Part shown: positions 22,501 through 35,502 of the stretch, piece after piece
Layout of the letters: the number at the start of each line of letters is the position of its first letter
Numbering within the stretch: position 1 is the stretch's first letter
Assembly (NCBI GenBank): GCA_030737835.1
Contig: CM060856.1
Span: 19,837,941-19,901,940, forward strand
Direction: 5' to 3'
Origin: Acorus gramineus
Taxonomy: Eukaryota > Streptophyta > Magnoliopsida > Acorales > Acoraceae
Length of the DNA stretch: 64,000 nt
The notes under the pieces: generated by a model
Database searches by the model: none
Told to the model about the DNA's origin: nothing
Seen by the model: only the letters and a program-made list of their open reading frames with translations
Program-made: the position numbers and the translations under genes

Positions 22501-23280
22501 TTTTTTTTAAGTTTTGTCTAAAACTTGAATAATATCACATGAAAATGCGATACAAGGTTACCTTAAAGAAATCTTAAATAATATTTCAAATAATATGGAG
22601 AACTCAACCTCTTCATGTAAATTAGAATATGTGGAGGAACCAGAAAGTTAGTGCTCTCTCTCTCTCTCTCTCTCCATTGCTGCCGAAACCAATCTTTTTC
22701 TTCTTGGCGTGATCTCTATGATGTGAAGAGGAAAACCTAAAGAGCATTTAATAGCCCTCCCACGTGATATTACTCATGTCCATGTATTGGCCCATGCATG
22801 GCCCTCCAATGGGCTTCAAGCACTCAATGGGACTGGACTAATTTAAGCCTACAAACCCAACAAACACTAGTCAAATGGACTGGTTTGACTTGTTTTGATT
22901 AGTGCATTTACCAAAGTGCGTTGATATACACAGTCTATTTTATAGCCTATTTTATAGTCTCACACGCTATGATAACAAGGTATATACTATATTATCATAG
23001 TATATGGGGTACGTTATTATAGCTTATGGAGTTCTATCATAATGTATGACTCAATTTTTTTTCTATTTTTTCACTATGAAAAAAATACACTAATGTATCT
23101 CAATATATACTTCATTTCATATAACAACATGCATTTTAAAGGGTGAATGTATGATTTTAAAAAAAATAAAAACAGGATGGACTATAATTAGGGCTACAAT
23201 GTGGGCTGTATCTTTTTCCCTTACCAAATCATTATGAATCGGACTTACTTGAATTGAAAATGTAATACCCAAGCCCAGAT
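22501..23280. other. Repeat-rich spacer
   Basis: Contains a (CT)n run at 22653-22674 and, from about 22960 to 23190, sequence resembling 62750-62990 (shared ACTTCATTTCATATAACA stretch). No gene is seen. Confidence 0.5.
22653..22674. repeat. (CT)n microsatellite
   Basis: About eleven CT units. Confidence 0.85.
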
Positions 23281-23801
23281 CAGGGATGTCAACAAGATGG
23301 GTTGGACGGGTTTGATCAAACCTAAATTTAAACACGCTAATAAAATCCCATATCAAACCAGCTGCGGATTTAACTTTTCTATCCCAAACCTGTTTCAATG
23401 GATATGTAAAAAATCTGAACCCGTCCTACTTTGTCCCATTTATGTCGGATTTTATTTTGTATCTCCAAACCCGTCCCAACACTCAAACCCAACCCGTCTC
23501 AACCAAGTTGAGGTATCTGACTGGGATAGTCTCACGGGATCGAGTTAGGTCCAACGGGCGTTTTTAATTGTTCAACACACTCATGACCGTTTGGTCTTAT
23601 AATTTTGAGATTTACAAATTAATTGAATCATAAAAAAGAAAGTTTAAAATTTAATTGCATTATAAGTTTAGTTTTGAAATCTTATAAAGTATCTCAATCA
23701 CAACAAAATTATAAGACCAAACGGTCATGAGTGCGTTGGACAATCAAATTGTCCCACGGCTGTTGGACTGAACCCGATCCCTGGTCTCACTGCCATCCCT
23801 A
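23281..23801. mobile_element. hAT-type non-autonomous element with CCC-rich interior
   Basis: 521 bp. Left end CAGGGATGTCAA and right end inverted TAGGGATGGCAG. Flanking octamers GCCCAGAT and GCCCTGTT agree at 6 of 8. The interior has AACCCG-type words like those in 41963-42604. An inverted repeat at 23566-23746 is nested in it. Confidence 0.5.
23566..23746. mobile_element. Stem-loop miniature element
   Basis: Arms of about 43 bp (23566-23609 and 23702-23746) are near-perfect inverted repeats, centred on CTCATGACCGTTTGGTCTTA. The loop is about 90 bp. It is probably a small DNA element inserted in the hAT element. Confidence 0.65.
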
Positions 23802-25284
23802 GCCCTGTTATTCAATATTTGCTTCTTTTTTTTTAATGTATATCACATTTAATTATATATATATTTTTGTACATAATAAATATATAATATAATTATATAA
23901 CTTTGTAAAAAACATTTACTAAGATATATATTCGTATTCAATCATAGTAAGTGCAATGGCTAATTAGATATATGAGTGTAGTAATACGGACCCGAAAAGA
24001 CATTATGGAGCTGGAACAAATAGGTTGTGTTTTTTGCCTTTTTTTTCGGTTGTTTAATGCTGTGTCGCTTTCAAATCGGCCAATTAGTCAATTTAAATCG
24101 AAATCGGGCGAGAGGGGTCAGTCAGCTTAAGCAAGATATTACCATTGCTAATAGGGGTAAAAAGGTCTTTTCCCCATTTCCAACGTTTCGCTCTGTGATG
24201 TACGGTCCAATAATGCAATCTTTTTAGGTTTTAATGATGTATAATATTAATTAAATGACGTATATATTATTCAATGTAAAAAAAACATATACATGCTTTA
24301 TTTTAAAAAACATATAAAAAAGTTAAAATTTATAAACTTATAAAAAAGTCATATATTTGACCAAAGCATGTTTTAGGTCACATTTGGATCTACGTTTGAA
24401 AAACTAAAAATTATCAAACGTGGATCTAAACACATTTTTTGCATTTAGTTTTTCAAACCATCATCTTTCCTTTTTTTATACTAAAAAAAAATTTCGGTTG
24501 AAAAGCTAATAAAATAGTGCTTTTCAAATGTAGAGTTTGAAACATAAAATTCTAAGGGTTTGTTTGAATGTAAGGTATATACCTATAGATTCTAAAATCG
24601 CAGTGTTTAGACATGGGGTGTCAAACAAACCCTTAGAATTTTATACCTCTAGATTCTAAAATCGCAGTGTTTAGACATGGGGTGTCAAATTTCATGCATT
24701 CAAATCCAGCTCCAAAACACTGACCAAATGTTTGGTAATCAAACTGACGTCTAGCATTGTAAATTGTGTAGTTTACTAAAATACCCCTATCCAATAATTG
24801 TCTAGATACAAAAAAAAAAAAAAATACACGCCCAACCATTATAGCTAGGAATTAGAGTATTTCATGAGAATTAGAGTTAGAATGAGAAACAAAAAGGGTA
24901 GCAAAAGGGTAGCCACTGCACCAAGGTAGTTATTAAAATCACAACTCATGAAATTATACATTGATTATAAAATTATACTTAAAAATAAAAAAATTTGCAC
25001 TTATCATGAAAACACAGTACCTTACAAACACACAAGATGGTTAAACCATTCAACAAATCAATACCACTATAGAGGGAGAGACTGATGAGACCTTCTCCGG
25101 CAGTTGGGCTCAAACCCTTCAACCTTCCTCTGTAGCTATTTATCCAACGACGGGAGGTCTATTGCATAAGACCTGAACTCGTCGCTCGAGATCGGAACCG
25201 TCACTAGCTGAAACATGGGACCACATTCAAATTAATATAATAAAAAAACATTACACAATGTTGGTCAGACATTGATGGGAGTTG
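23802..25284. other. AT-rich spacer with small repeats
   Basis: Holds the 24550-24689 stem-loop and repeat. An imperfect palindrome near 24385-24435 contains ATCTACGTTTGA and its inverse. No gene is visible. Confidence 0.5.
24550..24689. repeat. Stem-loop miniature element with partial tandem copy
   Basis: Inverted ends TCTAAGGGTTTGTTTGA and TCAAACAAACCCTTAGA bound 24550-24639. About 50 bp of it (24576-24625) is repeated in tandem at 24640-24689, starting in TATACCT and ending in GTGTCAAA. Confidence 0.7.
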
Positions 25285-26830
25285 ATTGAATTTTTTAGTT
25301 GTTATTAATTACTGCAAGTGTATAGATTGTTACAGAAGTATAGATCTAACAAATACGGGTCGAACCCATAGAGAATTGTTCAAATCAGATTATTAATCAA
25401 TTTAACTAATCGAACTAAAAAGAAAGATTGATGAAGTTATTTTTTTTATTATTATTATTAAAAAGAGAATATTAATATGAAAAGATAACTAGGGTTTTAG
25501 AATCCACTATGCAATACCAATTTAGAGATTATATTCAAATATGAAACTCTACCATATAACTCAATCAATATTGACGTTAATCAAATACCAATCAGAAAAT
25601 AAATATTTAAAATCATATTAATTATTTCATAAAATCAGATTTGAAATCAAAACAATCATCTCAATATTCACATATTAGGAAGAGAATAAGATATCAAATA
25701 GTTAGCCAAGCATACCCTATCAAACCCTAAGCAAGAGATCCTTGTAGATGATTCTACGATTAAAAACCTTGATTTATGAAAACCCAATAGAATGATATAT
25801 CTCCCTTCCCTTTATAAAATCTACCAAATTATTATTCAACATGTCAAGAAGAGCATAAAATATCATAGAACTCAATCAAAACATATTTTATCAAATCAAA
25901 TACAAGAGATTTTTGAAGAAGGTAATAAGAAATTCACATGAAAGGTTTCAAAAGAGAATTGAAGGAGAGATTGATACTCAATAAAAACAAACAATATGGA
26001 GAATTCAGATCTAAATATAAAATCATAAACTAGCATTGCATGGTTTCATCTTCAACCCTAGTTGAAGATTTAGCTACTAGAAGACATGATCAAATGAAAG
26101 AAAAGAAAAATAAAAGACATCATATTATTGAAAAATTCTTGAAAATAAAAACAAAAAATTAATATTAAAATTCAGATCTAATAGAATACAAGAATCAAAA
26201 TATATGAGATGAAAAGAAAAACAAAAACAAAGCAAAACTCTTGAATCCTTCTTCTCCTTTGATTGTCTTTGTGCTTCCTTCTTCATTTTCTATCTTATTC
26301 ACATGTGCTCCTTTTATAGCCTCCAGTTCTTGAATCTCAACCATTTATTTGCAATATATTGAATGGTTAAGATTGGATGTTAAGATTGGCCTCAACCTTT
26401 CTCATATGAAGTTTAGATTTAATTCCCGTCATTGATTTTCTGTAGAATCTTCAGATGGCTTTTTGACCCATAATAAGATGGAATTACGAAATCTTCATGA
26501 AATAGTGATTTGTAGATCTTGAAATTATCTTTCCAACGCCATATCATGAGCATAAATCAGATACTTGAGGCAAAAGTTATGATCAAAACAGTGGGATGGG
26601 ATTTTGAGGAATATATTTGATTGGATTGATTTTTATTCAATCTTAATCAAATTTTTTTCCATAAGGATCTTCTAGAAGCTCTTGATTCTCCTTCACATCT
26701 TTAACTGATTTGTAGCATATCTAGTATTGATAATTATCATTTAAGTCAATTACCTGTAACAACACATGCATTCTTAATATTAGTTATTATTATACATAAA
26801 ATAAGGATATAGAAAATTAGATTAAGAGGT
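25285..26830. other. Non-coding repeat-like block, unclassified
   Basis: Opens with ACTGCAAGTGTATAGATTG and GGGTCGAACCCATAGAGAAT, phrases common at the edge of large non-coding plant retroelements. The rest is AT-rich without open reading frames. I could not find LTRs, so the class is uncertain. Confidence 0.35.
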
Positions 26831-27784
26831 TTTAATATATAATTAATATGCTTATCAGGAGTTGAAAAAATACTTGAACGAAGCTAAAAAATAATGGATT
26901 TTGTAGTCCATTGGGGGTGCTTGGAGGAGGGTTTCCTGTGATTTATTCACTGGCCGGGGGGGGGGGAGTGAAAGATGAAAGTCGGGTAGGGTTTTTTTGG
27001 TTCAGGACAAGATTTGGTATTTATGAAAATGTTAGGGGACAGTATAGCAATTTCTGCCTTATTTCAGTGGTTTTGGTGGCATGTGTTTCAAAAAAACAGT
27101 ATTTAATTCCGTTGAAAAGTGAAACCAATTAATATGTACAATGTCAGACTCCAATTTTAGATTTAGCAACGCAATAATCTGTTTGGATGGGCGACCTGCA
27201 TTTTTTTTGGTGTTTCACATAGCAAACACGAGTGTATCGTGGATCCAAACAGACCCTTTTAGCACTCATTTGTTTTGAGAATAAACCTCCAGATAACCTT
27301 GAATAATCTCAGATAAAGAGATAAAGGGTATTTGGAAACCCTCAATAACCCCTCAAATTATATTAGAATAAACTGGTATAAAATGGTATATGGATTTCAA
27401 CTAACCCCTGGAATTAAAGTTATTCTAGGTTATTCCACCCAAAGAATATGTGACCCATTATCAAATCAACTGTCATCACCTCTTATAAATCATCTGTCAA
27501 ATCAACTATCATTATTTTTTCACCTTTTATAAATCTTTATCCATACTTTATTCACATTTTACTCAAACAACAAAACATTTATTCTTACATTTACCAACGA
27601 AAATAATTCAAAACACAACGAAACACAAAATCACTTTATCTTTATTTTTATACTCACTTATGTTTGGATAAATGTATACTCAAGAATAAATCATATTCTC
27701 GTTCCAAACGGAGGTTAAGAATCTCGACGTTTCAAACTCACATCGAAACACAACCTTAGTTACAGCGGAACATTAACCCCCTGT
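26831..27784. other. Spacer with a short stem-loop
   Basis: At 27179-27253 the ends TCTGTTTGGAT and ATCCAAACAGA form a 75-bp stem-loop, probably a miniature DNA element. No gene is seen; the short open frame near 26911 has a G-run and no recognisable domain. Confidence 0.45.
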
Positions 27785-28245
27785 ATGGGGTGTGACATTA
27801 GGTTATTCGCTCCCGATAGCTATACTGGGATAGATAACAATCCAGGCTGAATAAGCAATTTTTTGTTTGGTTGTCTTTTTTGTTATTCTCATTGGAAAAC
27901 GTAAAAATGATTTTTTGTTGTTTGGTTCACCTTGGATAAAGTGATGATAAATGGTTGATAAGGGATGAATAAGAGTTTATGATTTTTTAAATGACAATTA
28001 TACCCCCTGGGAATAGTGTGAGAGATATATGATTGATTTGATAGATATGACAGTTTTTGGAATATGTGTGAGTCTGTTAGGTGAGATAAATTTTTTAAAA
28101 TGACAGAGAAAGATATTTTTATTCATTGGCATAGATAAGCTTTGATAAGCAATTGCACCATTTCCTTAGAATAGTTATCAGGCCTTATCCTAGCTTATCT
28201 AGACATAACTATCGAGGTTTATTCTATCAAAACAAACAACTTTTT
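27785..28245 (-). mobile_element. MITE-like repeat, copy 1 of an inverted pair
   Basis: About 460 bp whose reverse complement aligns with 56225-56765 along its length, including GTGACAT, AATAAGC, TTATCATC-type and CTTATCC blocks. It ends about 470 bp before the kinase start codon, so it may contribute to that promoter. Confidence 0.6.
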
Positions 28246-28715
28246 TTTAGTTATTCTCATATATTCTTCATTATTCTTGTCTTATGTTTCATGACATAAA
28301 AAAGGTAAAAGAAAAAAACATTAAAACCTCACGTAGATTATGTGATGTCTCATTAAACTATCCACCTTAAAAAGAATACACATTAATACATTAATATCGT
28401 ATATATATATTAACCATATCCGCGTCACGTCACATTTCCATGCAAATGACATAATTACGTTCACCCGCACCGATGCGCTGTCTTTCTAATTCGAGGGACT
28501 CATCCGTCATTCCCCAATTTCATAAGCCACATAAAAAAAAAAAAAAAAACTATTTATAAATTCACATTTAATACTTCTTATTATGTTCAAATCTCACTCT
28601 CTCTCCTTCCACTCGTCGTCTCCCACATCTCCTCCTCTCTCCATCGTCGATCGATCTCCATTACCGAATCCCAATGAAACCCTAATTTTCTCTCTCACTC
28701 TCCGATTCTTCAAAA

Positions 28716-31323
28716 ATGTCGCTCTGGAACGACGCCTTCTTGAACAGCGAGCTCTCCAAGCCCACCTCGATATTCGGGCTCAAGCTCTGGGTCGTCATCG
28801 GGATCTGCGTCGGCGCCTTCATCGTGCTCATACTCTTCCTCCTCTCCCTCTGCCTCACCTCCCGCATCCGCCGTCGCCATCACCGGCGCCTCCGCCGCAA
28901 GCCCTACTCCTCCTACGCCCCCGCCGGGGACCCCACCCCTGTCGTATCCAAGGAGATCCAGGAGATCGTGCACCCCGATAACCGGGCGGCGGCCGCTGCG
29001 GCGTCGGCGGTGCCGGCTCCGCCCGCGGCGGAGATCCAGATCGACATCGGGGGAAAGTCGGAGCACAAGATCGTTTTCTCGGACCAGAGGACGTCGACGC
29101 AGGTGAGCGGGGAGAGCAGGTCGACGGACGCCGGAGGGTCCACGGTGGGCCCGCCGGAAGTGTCGCACCTCGGCTGGGGGCATTGGTACACGTTGAGGGA
29201 GCTGGAGGAAGCGACGGACTACCTGGCGGACTCGAACGTCATCGGCGAGGGCGGGTATGGGATCGTCTACAAGGGTTTGTTGGCTGACAACACCGTCATC
29301 GCAATCAAGAACTTGCTCAACAACAGGTGATGATGGAAACTTTCCAAATTTGATTGAATGGTGTTTTTGCATTCTTTGATGTGATTATTTCCCCTCTTTT
29401 AGGCTATGATGCGTGTTTGAGATAGCGACTGAGGCTAATGGTTCTCTTGCATTTTTTACTTTGTCCGCTTCTGTGAAATTTGAAATCTAGATCAGCCAAT
29501 ATGGTATGCCGATTGCCCAATTACGTTGAAAATTGGCAAATTTGGGTATATTTAAAAATTGATTCTTTGCTTGATAGAGATTGAATTACTGTTATCTGAT
29601 ACCTAATGGCCTGTTCACTTCCCTGTTTTTTTTCATGTGGTATGCGTTGACTCCTATTTGATTGTGTACTTGAGAACATAATATCAATTAAGAGTAACCT
29701 GTGCTTAAAATAGTACCCTTTGGATTCCTTTCCTGTTTTCTGATTGGAATGAATCAAGTGGTCCAATGTTCCGCATCTTGAAATTTTTTGTCTGATTGGT
29801 GATTTGTTAAACTCATCAGGGGTCAGGCTGAAAGGGAGTTCAGAGTGGAGGTCGAGGCTATTGGGCGTGTTAGGCACAAAAATCTCGTCAGATTGCTTGG
29901 TTACTGCATGGAAGGAGCATATAGGTAAGTTCACATTTTCTTTTCCAGGAGATGATGCACCCTATCCTTGATGGATTGAAAGATCACAACCTCTTGTAAA
30001 CAGTTCTTTCAACCCGATTCTCTAATTAGCTGGTTTAATGCTAGGGTACTTGTTCTACTACATTTATCCTTTTTAAAGCATTATATGACTTTTTTTTGGT
30101 GGACAGGATGCTTGTTTATGAATACATTGACAATGGTAACCTGGATCAGTGGCTTCATGGGGATGTGGGTGAATTTAGCCCCATGACATGGGATATAAGG
30201 ATGAATGTAATCCTTGGAACGGCAAAAGGGTGAGCATTGATGTCATCCTCAATGAAATTTATTCTCTACAATGATGAATGATCAAATCCTATTATGAGAT
30301 TATCCCTGCTTCACATATGGAGCACAAATTCTGAGAGATATCGGTTTATTGTGTGCAGATTGGCTTATCTTCATGAGGGGCTTGAACCTAAAGTTGTTCA
30401 TCGGGATGTAAAATCTAGCAATATATTGCTCGACCGGCAGTGGAATCCCAAGGTCTCTGATTTTGGGCTTGCAAAGCTCTTGTGCTCTGAGAGGACCTAT
30501 GTGACTACTCGTGTCATGGGAACTTTTGGGTTAGTGTCTGCTTGCCTCTTAAAACACATTGTCCATCCATATGTAGTTTTCTTTTTTACCTATTTATGAG
30601 GTGTTGCAGCTATGTAGCACCTGAATATGCGAGCACAGGAATGTTAAACGAGAGAAGTGATGTTTATAGCTTTGGAGTACTTATTATGGAGATAATATCA
30701 GGGAGAGTTCCTGTTGATTATAGTCGACCACCTGGAGAGGTATACATCTCATATTCAATCAACATTGCCTCTAACCTTGTAGCATTCAATGATCCCAGTT
30801 CTCTATGATGTCATTGATACAAAATGTAATCTAACTAATGATTTTTTTCAGGTGCATTTGGTTGAATGGTTGAAAACAATGGTTGGGGAAAGGAAGTCCG
30901 AGCAGGTAGTGGATCCTAAGCTTCGTGAGAAGCCTTCTCCCAAGGCACTGAAGCGAGCCCTTCTGGTGGCTCTTCGTTGTGTTGACCCTGATGCGCAGAA
31001 GAGGCCTAAGATGGGGCATGTGATCCACATGTTTGAGATGGACGACTTGTTATTCCGTGATGTACGTGGACTTACTGTTGCTACTAACTTAATTTTATAT
31101 CTTATGCCCCTGAACAACATTAATATAGCTTCCCCTATTGAATCATATCAAATAATTCATCTTACAGGATAAAAAAGTTGGGCGAGAACCATCCAGCTCT
31201 AACCGAGATCTTCCACCAGAGTCTCAGGTTGGAAGATCAGCTGTGAAGCAGTTGGTAGAGAGATATGATGGAGGTGAAAGCGGGGTCAACAATAATAGAG
31301 GCCATCCAACAGGCTGGAGGTGA
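28716..31323 (+). CDS. Membrane-anchored receptor-like Ser/Thr protein kinase
   Basis: Seven exons, 28716-29326, 29820-29924, 30107-30229, 30359-30529, 30610-30739, 30852-31061 and 31168-31323, with GT-AG borders and consistent phases: 1,506 nt, 501 aa. A short N-terminus precedes a membrane segment at residues 24-47, then a basic stretch and low-complexity linker, then a kinase domain from about 176 to 450: P-loop GEGGYG at 177-182, Lys198, Glu214, HRD at 294-296 (an RD kinase), DFG at 314-316, APE at 340-342. All catalytic residues are present. N-terminus and kinase match the Arabidopsis At1g01540 group, which has no large extracellular domain. It probably signals from the plasma membrane; ligand and substrates are unknown. 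An upstream ATG at 28583 opens a 132-codon frame that overlaps this start and could restrain translation if transcribed. Confidence 0.95.
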
Positions 31324-33333
31324 CGGAAACGTGGAAGGATTATATAGGTGACTGACAAATTGAAGTTTGTAACAATCCAATCTTCCTTTCCCCAACTATG
31401 AAATTGTGTTATTCTTATTTGTGGCCTCTCCTTTTTTTTTCTTTTTTTTTTTCATTCCACCTCACTCGCTTGAAGAATACTGCTTGGTATTTATTCATTT
31501 TTGAATGTTCATGTGTTTCTCCTGTATCCATAAATCCACTATTGATTTCTTTTACATTTTTATTGAAAAAGAGCTTTCTTTTGGCAGACATCAAGTGCTC
31601 TTTCCTGACCTGGTTTTTTGGAAGATCAATCAGTGAGTCTATATCTTCCTGTGTGTCTGTTCTTATGCTTCACTTTGTTACAGTAAATCATGAAAATGCT
31701 CCTTGTTATTTTGTTGAGGTGATGACCTTTGGGCATTGATCTTTCTTCATTTAAGTAAGGGTCAGACCACTAGATCCAGCTTGACAGTAACTTTTTCATT
31801 TGTTTGTTTGGTAGTGGAATTTGAACCCAGAAATCTTGTCTGTTTGTGTTAGGTTGAACTTATTGTGCCATTAGTTCTTTGGATTACAATACATGGCTGT
31901 CAAAAAAACAATACCCAAATAAGACTACCTTCCAATGTTGATCCCCACACCACATGCATCATCAGCATCCACTGTACCTGGTATTGTTGGTTGTGTATAT
32001 TATCCCCACTAAATTCCAGACTTTTGACAGTCTCTACAAGCTGTTCTTTTTGGTCCCCTTCTTTTTTTTTTATCCCCATTTGCCACATTGCGTGCTATGG
32101 AGGCAACTTCAAAGCATTTTCATTGTTGAACAAGCTTGTCTTTGATTCTTCTTCCTTACTATAAATGAAAAACTGTATTACTACTCACATTAGACTTTGT
32201 TTTTAAAAATATAATTTGTTTATATAAAAAAGTACAAGACCGTGGAGATGCTCCTGGGTTTCCACGTGACGAGGTATTATATTTACTTGAGAAGATGGAG
32301 CCTGAACAAGTTGAATTTATCGAGTTCCACGTGGTAGTCTGACATGGTTATGAATATGGAGACGATGTCCCAGCCTGTAAATTTTTATTTTATTTGATTG
32401 CTTGTTTTTGTAGAACTCATCACAACTGAAGCAAAGCATAGATGGATCAAACGGTCACTTTGGCAGCTTTTCTTTTTTATTATTTCTTTCCAGATGTTGT
32501 TATTGTCCGTTTTTGCTTGAACAGTGTGTAAAGTGCCTTGTTTTTGTAATGTTTGACAAAAAAAGAAAAAAAAAATTGTCAGTTGTTTGTTACGGAGATA
32601 ACGGGTCTGTCAACGTTAATATTGATATGATTTTAATATGATATTAATTTTTAAATTTGAATATTTTTAAATACGGATTAAATATATATATTATTTAGAT
32701 AATTATAATATGTTTAAATATTATTATTAAATTAGATAATCAATTAATCAAATAATATATTAAAGATATTTGAAAATTAAAATTGAGATTTTAAAATTTA
32801 TATTATCTTGTATATATTATATATAAAAAATTTAATAATATTTTTTTAACATCTATACCATTGAAAAATATATTGTTTATTTTTATATCATTACAAAAAA
32901 TATATTATTTATTTTTATACCATCACATTTGATATAGAAACAACAAGAATTAATATTAAAAAACAGAAAAAAATGAAACAATTGAAAAACATACAATAAA
33001 ACAAACACCACACCTGAATCGGCAGACATTTAAATTGTATTCAAACTGTTCTGTTTTTTTTTTTTCCGATCAGATTAGACCCTTAAAAAAGTCGTCTAAA
33101 AAATCAAATCTAATTGCAATCTCAAAAAAAAAAAAAATCTAAAAATTTACCATAAAAATGAAACTTTTGATTTAATTATGAGTGTTCAAATGTGATATAG
33201 TAAAAAAAGGAAAAAAAATCGCAGTTGAATGCCTCCCACGCGCGATTCCAAAGAAGATAGTATTAACCGTTTGAATTAATTTCGTTTGAAAAGTTATAAA
33301 ACTCAATTAAGAAGTATAAACGGAAATTCAAAC
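31324..33333. other. Kinase 3' region and AT-rich spacer
   Basis: The 3' untranslated region lies at its start; no clear poly(A) signal is singled out. A possible degenerate tRNA-type element with a B box (GGGTTCAAATTCC, minus strand) lies near 31810-31870. No gene is seen. Confidence 0.45.
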
Positions 33334-33393
33334 CATGCCATGTCATGGGGCTTACATACGGGGCCTATGAATTGGGGCTTGTAAATCATTTTC
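33334..33393. mobile_element. Isolated right end of a CCCCA-end MULE
   Basis: Reads CATGTCATGGGGCTT through GGGGCTTGTAAATCATTTTCC, matching the right ends of the related elements at 35465-35502 and 53813-53886. No matching left end was found; an abutting relative starts within about 20 bp. Confidence 0.55.
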
Positions 33394-33451
33394 CTATTTA
33401 ATATAACTTTGGAAAGAGTATTGCTACACAGGCCCATCTTACAGGCTCCAA

Positions 33452-33509
33452 TCACAGGCCCCATTAGGTGTCACATTATGTCACAGGCCCCATTAGGTGT
33501 CACATTATG
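33452..33509. repeat. 29-bp tandem duplication in a MULE end
   Basis: Two perfect copies of a 29-bp unit starting TCACAGGCCCC and ending CACATTATG. Confidence 0.9.
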
Positions 33510-34639
33510 ATTGACTGATTGACTTTTACAAAAGGACAAAAAAAAAAAAAACATAATACAAAGCTACCCCTATTTAAAATCCCTGTTTTCTCATGTCAAA
33601 ACCCTCTTTTTTTGTTTTCTGTTTTGTTTTCTTTTCCATTTTGGAAAACAAAATTAAAAATTTCAAATTATTCAGGGTTTTCAAAAATGGAATTGACAAT
33701 AAAAATCATGCCAACAACATCTTTCCATTTCGTCTAAAACAACGAAAAAGATCTAAAATTTGTTTGCGGCTTCACTTTCAACCAGAAATCAAACATTTTA
33801 TTCATCCGATTGTATAATCAATGACGAAAATGGGTAAGTAATATTTTTTTTTTTTTGAAATGCATATGTTGTTTTAACGATTATTCTAATCCAATCATCA
33901 CAAAAAAATTATTTGCGATTGGTATATTAGTTTTTTTTTCTATGAATGATTTGAAAAAGTACATGAATATGATGTTATTCTAATTTTTGTGTAGCTCCCC
34001 GGCCGCATCTAACTTTTTAGATAAATGTAACTGATGTTTTTGATACACCTGTAGCAGAAATGTTGCTGGACGTGAAATATTATTTCTTAATTGCACAAGG
34101 AATGTAACTGGATTTTAATTTGTTTATACTTTATAATGTATAAATGTATCTGACTTTTAACAAGTTATTGGATGTATGTGGATTTCATATTCTTATGTGT
34201 AACGTGTTTCTTTTTTTTTTTCAAAATGTAACTAACTATTGGAAGAATGTAACTGACTTCTTTTTATTATGTATATGATGTGTATCTGAATGTTGCATGT
34301 GTGTGTGTGTTATGAAGTATGTGGGATCATCCATTAGTTGTATGTGTATCCGATAATGAGTGACTCTGGGTGTTTTATCATGTATGTAGATGATAAATGT
34401 TGCAAAGAACCACAAACAAGTTCAAATGTATTGTGAAGTGTCTAAATAATTTTTTTTTTTAATTTATTGTAACTGATTTGAGCTGAAATGTAACTGACCT
34501 TTAAAAAATGTAACTTAATTATAATAAATGTAACTCACTCCCTCATTAAGCATATTACAAACAGATTCAACAAAAATGATACAAAACATGTCATTGTAAA
34601 AAAAAAACCAAAGGCTAAGGTGAAAAAAAAGGAATAAAA

Positions 34640-34890
34640 AAAAAGCACGTCCAACAGCTTCACCAACATTTTTTACATTGCAACTTTCAAAATTATTCAC
34701 TTGCTTTTTCGTTGACTTAAAAACCTTAGATGCCTTTACTAACATACGCACATCTTCTTTTGAATCAAATGTCATTCCAACACTTTGAACAATTACTTCT
34801 GCACATTACTATTCAACTTCATCGATCGAATCTTTTTGTGGACCGCCTTCCAAGGAAAATGTAATTGAATCCCCTGTATTCCCTATATGC
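34640..34890 (-). pseudogene. Possible FAR1/FHY3-type fragment inside MULE B
   Basis: On the minus strand a frame reads VGMTFDSKEDVRML then K-rich residues. It resembles the start of the FAR1 DNA-binding domain (V-G-M-x-F-x-S-x-x-x-A). Upstream, a frame with FSLEGGP is shared with copy A (near 17800-17830), so both derive from one ancestral coding region. Stops and a poly(T) stretch break the frame. FAR1-type proteins are related to MULE transposases, which makes this a plausible transposase-gene relic. The match is short and by eye. Confidence 0.4.
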
Positions 34891-35502
34891 AAAATGCAGA
34901 TAAAAAGTCAATTACATTTTGTGAATGTAACTTAGTTTCAAAATATATCGCACAAAAAATTCAGTTATATTTATGAATGTAACTGACTTTTACTATGTAA
35001 TACATATAAACATAAGTTATATTGAAAAAAGGTAACTGGCTTACAAAATGCAATACATAAAGGTTCAGATTAGTTGAAAATGTAACAGACTTTTGAAAAA
35101 TAATGTATATAAGTAAAAAAAAAAGGTTAGAAATGTAATTGATTTTCGAATGTTACTCAAGTCAATGCCAATATAACATCAAAACTCTAAAAAGTTAAAA
35201 AAAAAAAAAAACCAATTTTAACATCAAAACAACATATTCAAACAACATCAAACATAAATTTAATAAGAAAAATGAAAAATGGATGATTACCGGTTCAATT
35301 GTCAAAATTGAAGAAAAAAAAAAGTGATTGAAACTCCATTACACCCACGGTTCCACATGAAGAAAATGTAACCGTCCATTAATTGTAGAGAGTGATTATT
35401 GAATGCACCTATTAATTAATTAAGGAGTTACCTAAATTTGTTTAAAGGGTATATTCGGTAATACAAGCTATGCCACGTCATGGGGCCTGTGAATCATTTT
35501 CC

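Larger units (their letters stand above)
33411..35502. mobile_element. MULE, copy B of the CCCCA-end family
   Basis: About 2.1 kb. Left end GGAAAGAGTATTGCTACACAGG, right end (inverted) GGAAAATGATTCACAGG. At least twelve AATGTAAC-type motifs lie between about 34020 and 35160. A 29-bp tandem duplication lies in the left end (33452-33480, 33481-33509). A fragment on the minus strand resembles a FAR1-type domain start. No reliable 9-bp duplication was found, so the exact ends are uncertain. Confidence 0.65.

Noticed and set aside
28710..29372. 220-codon open frame on the minus strand
   Set aside because: It is the antisense shadow of the GC-rich first exon of the kinase; it has no domain and is Arg/Asp-rich as expected for such shadows.
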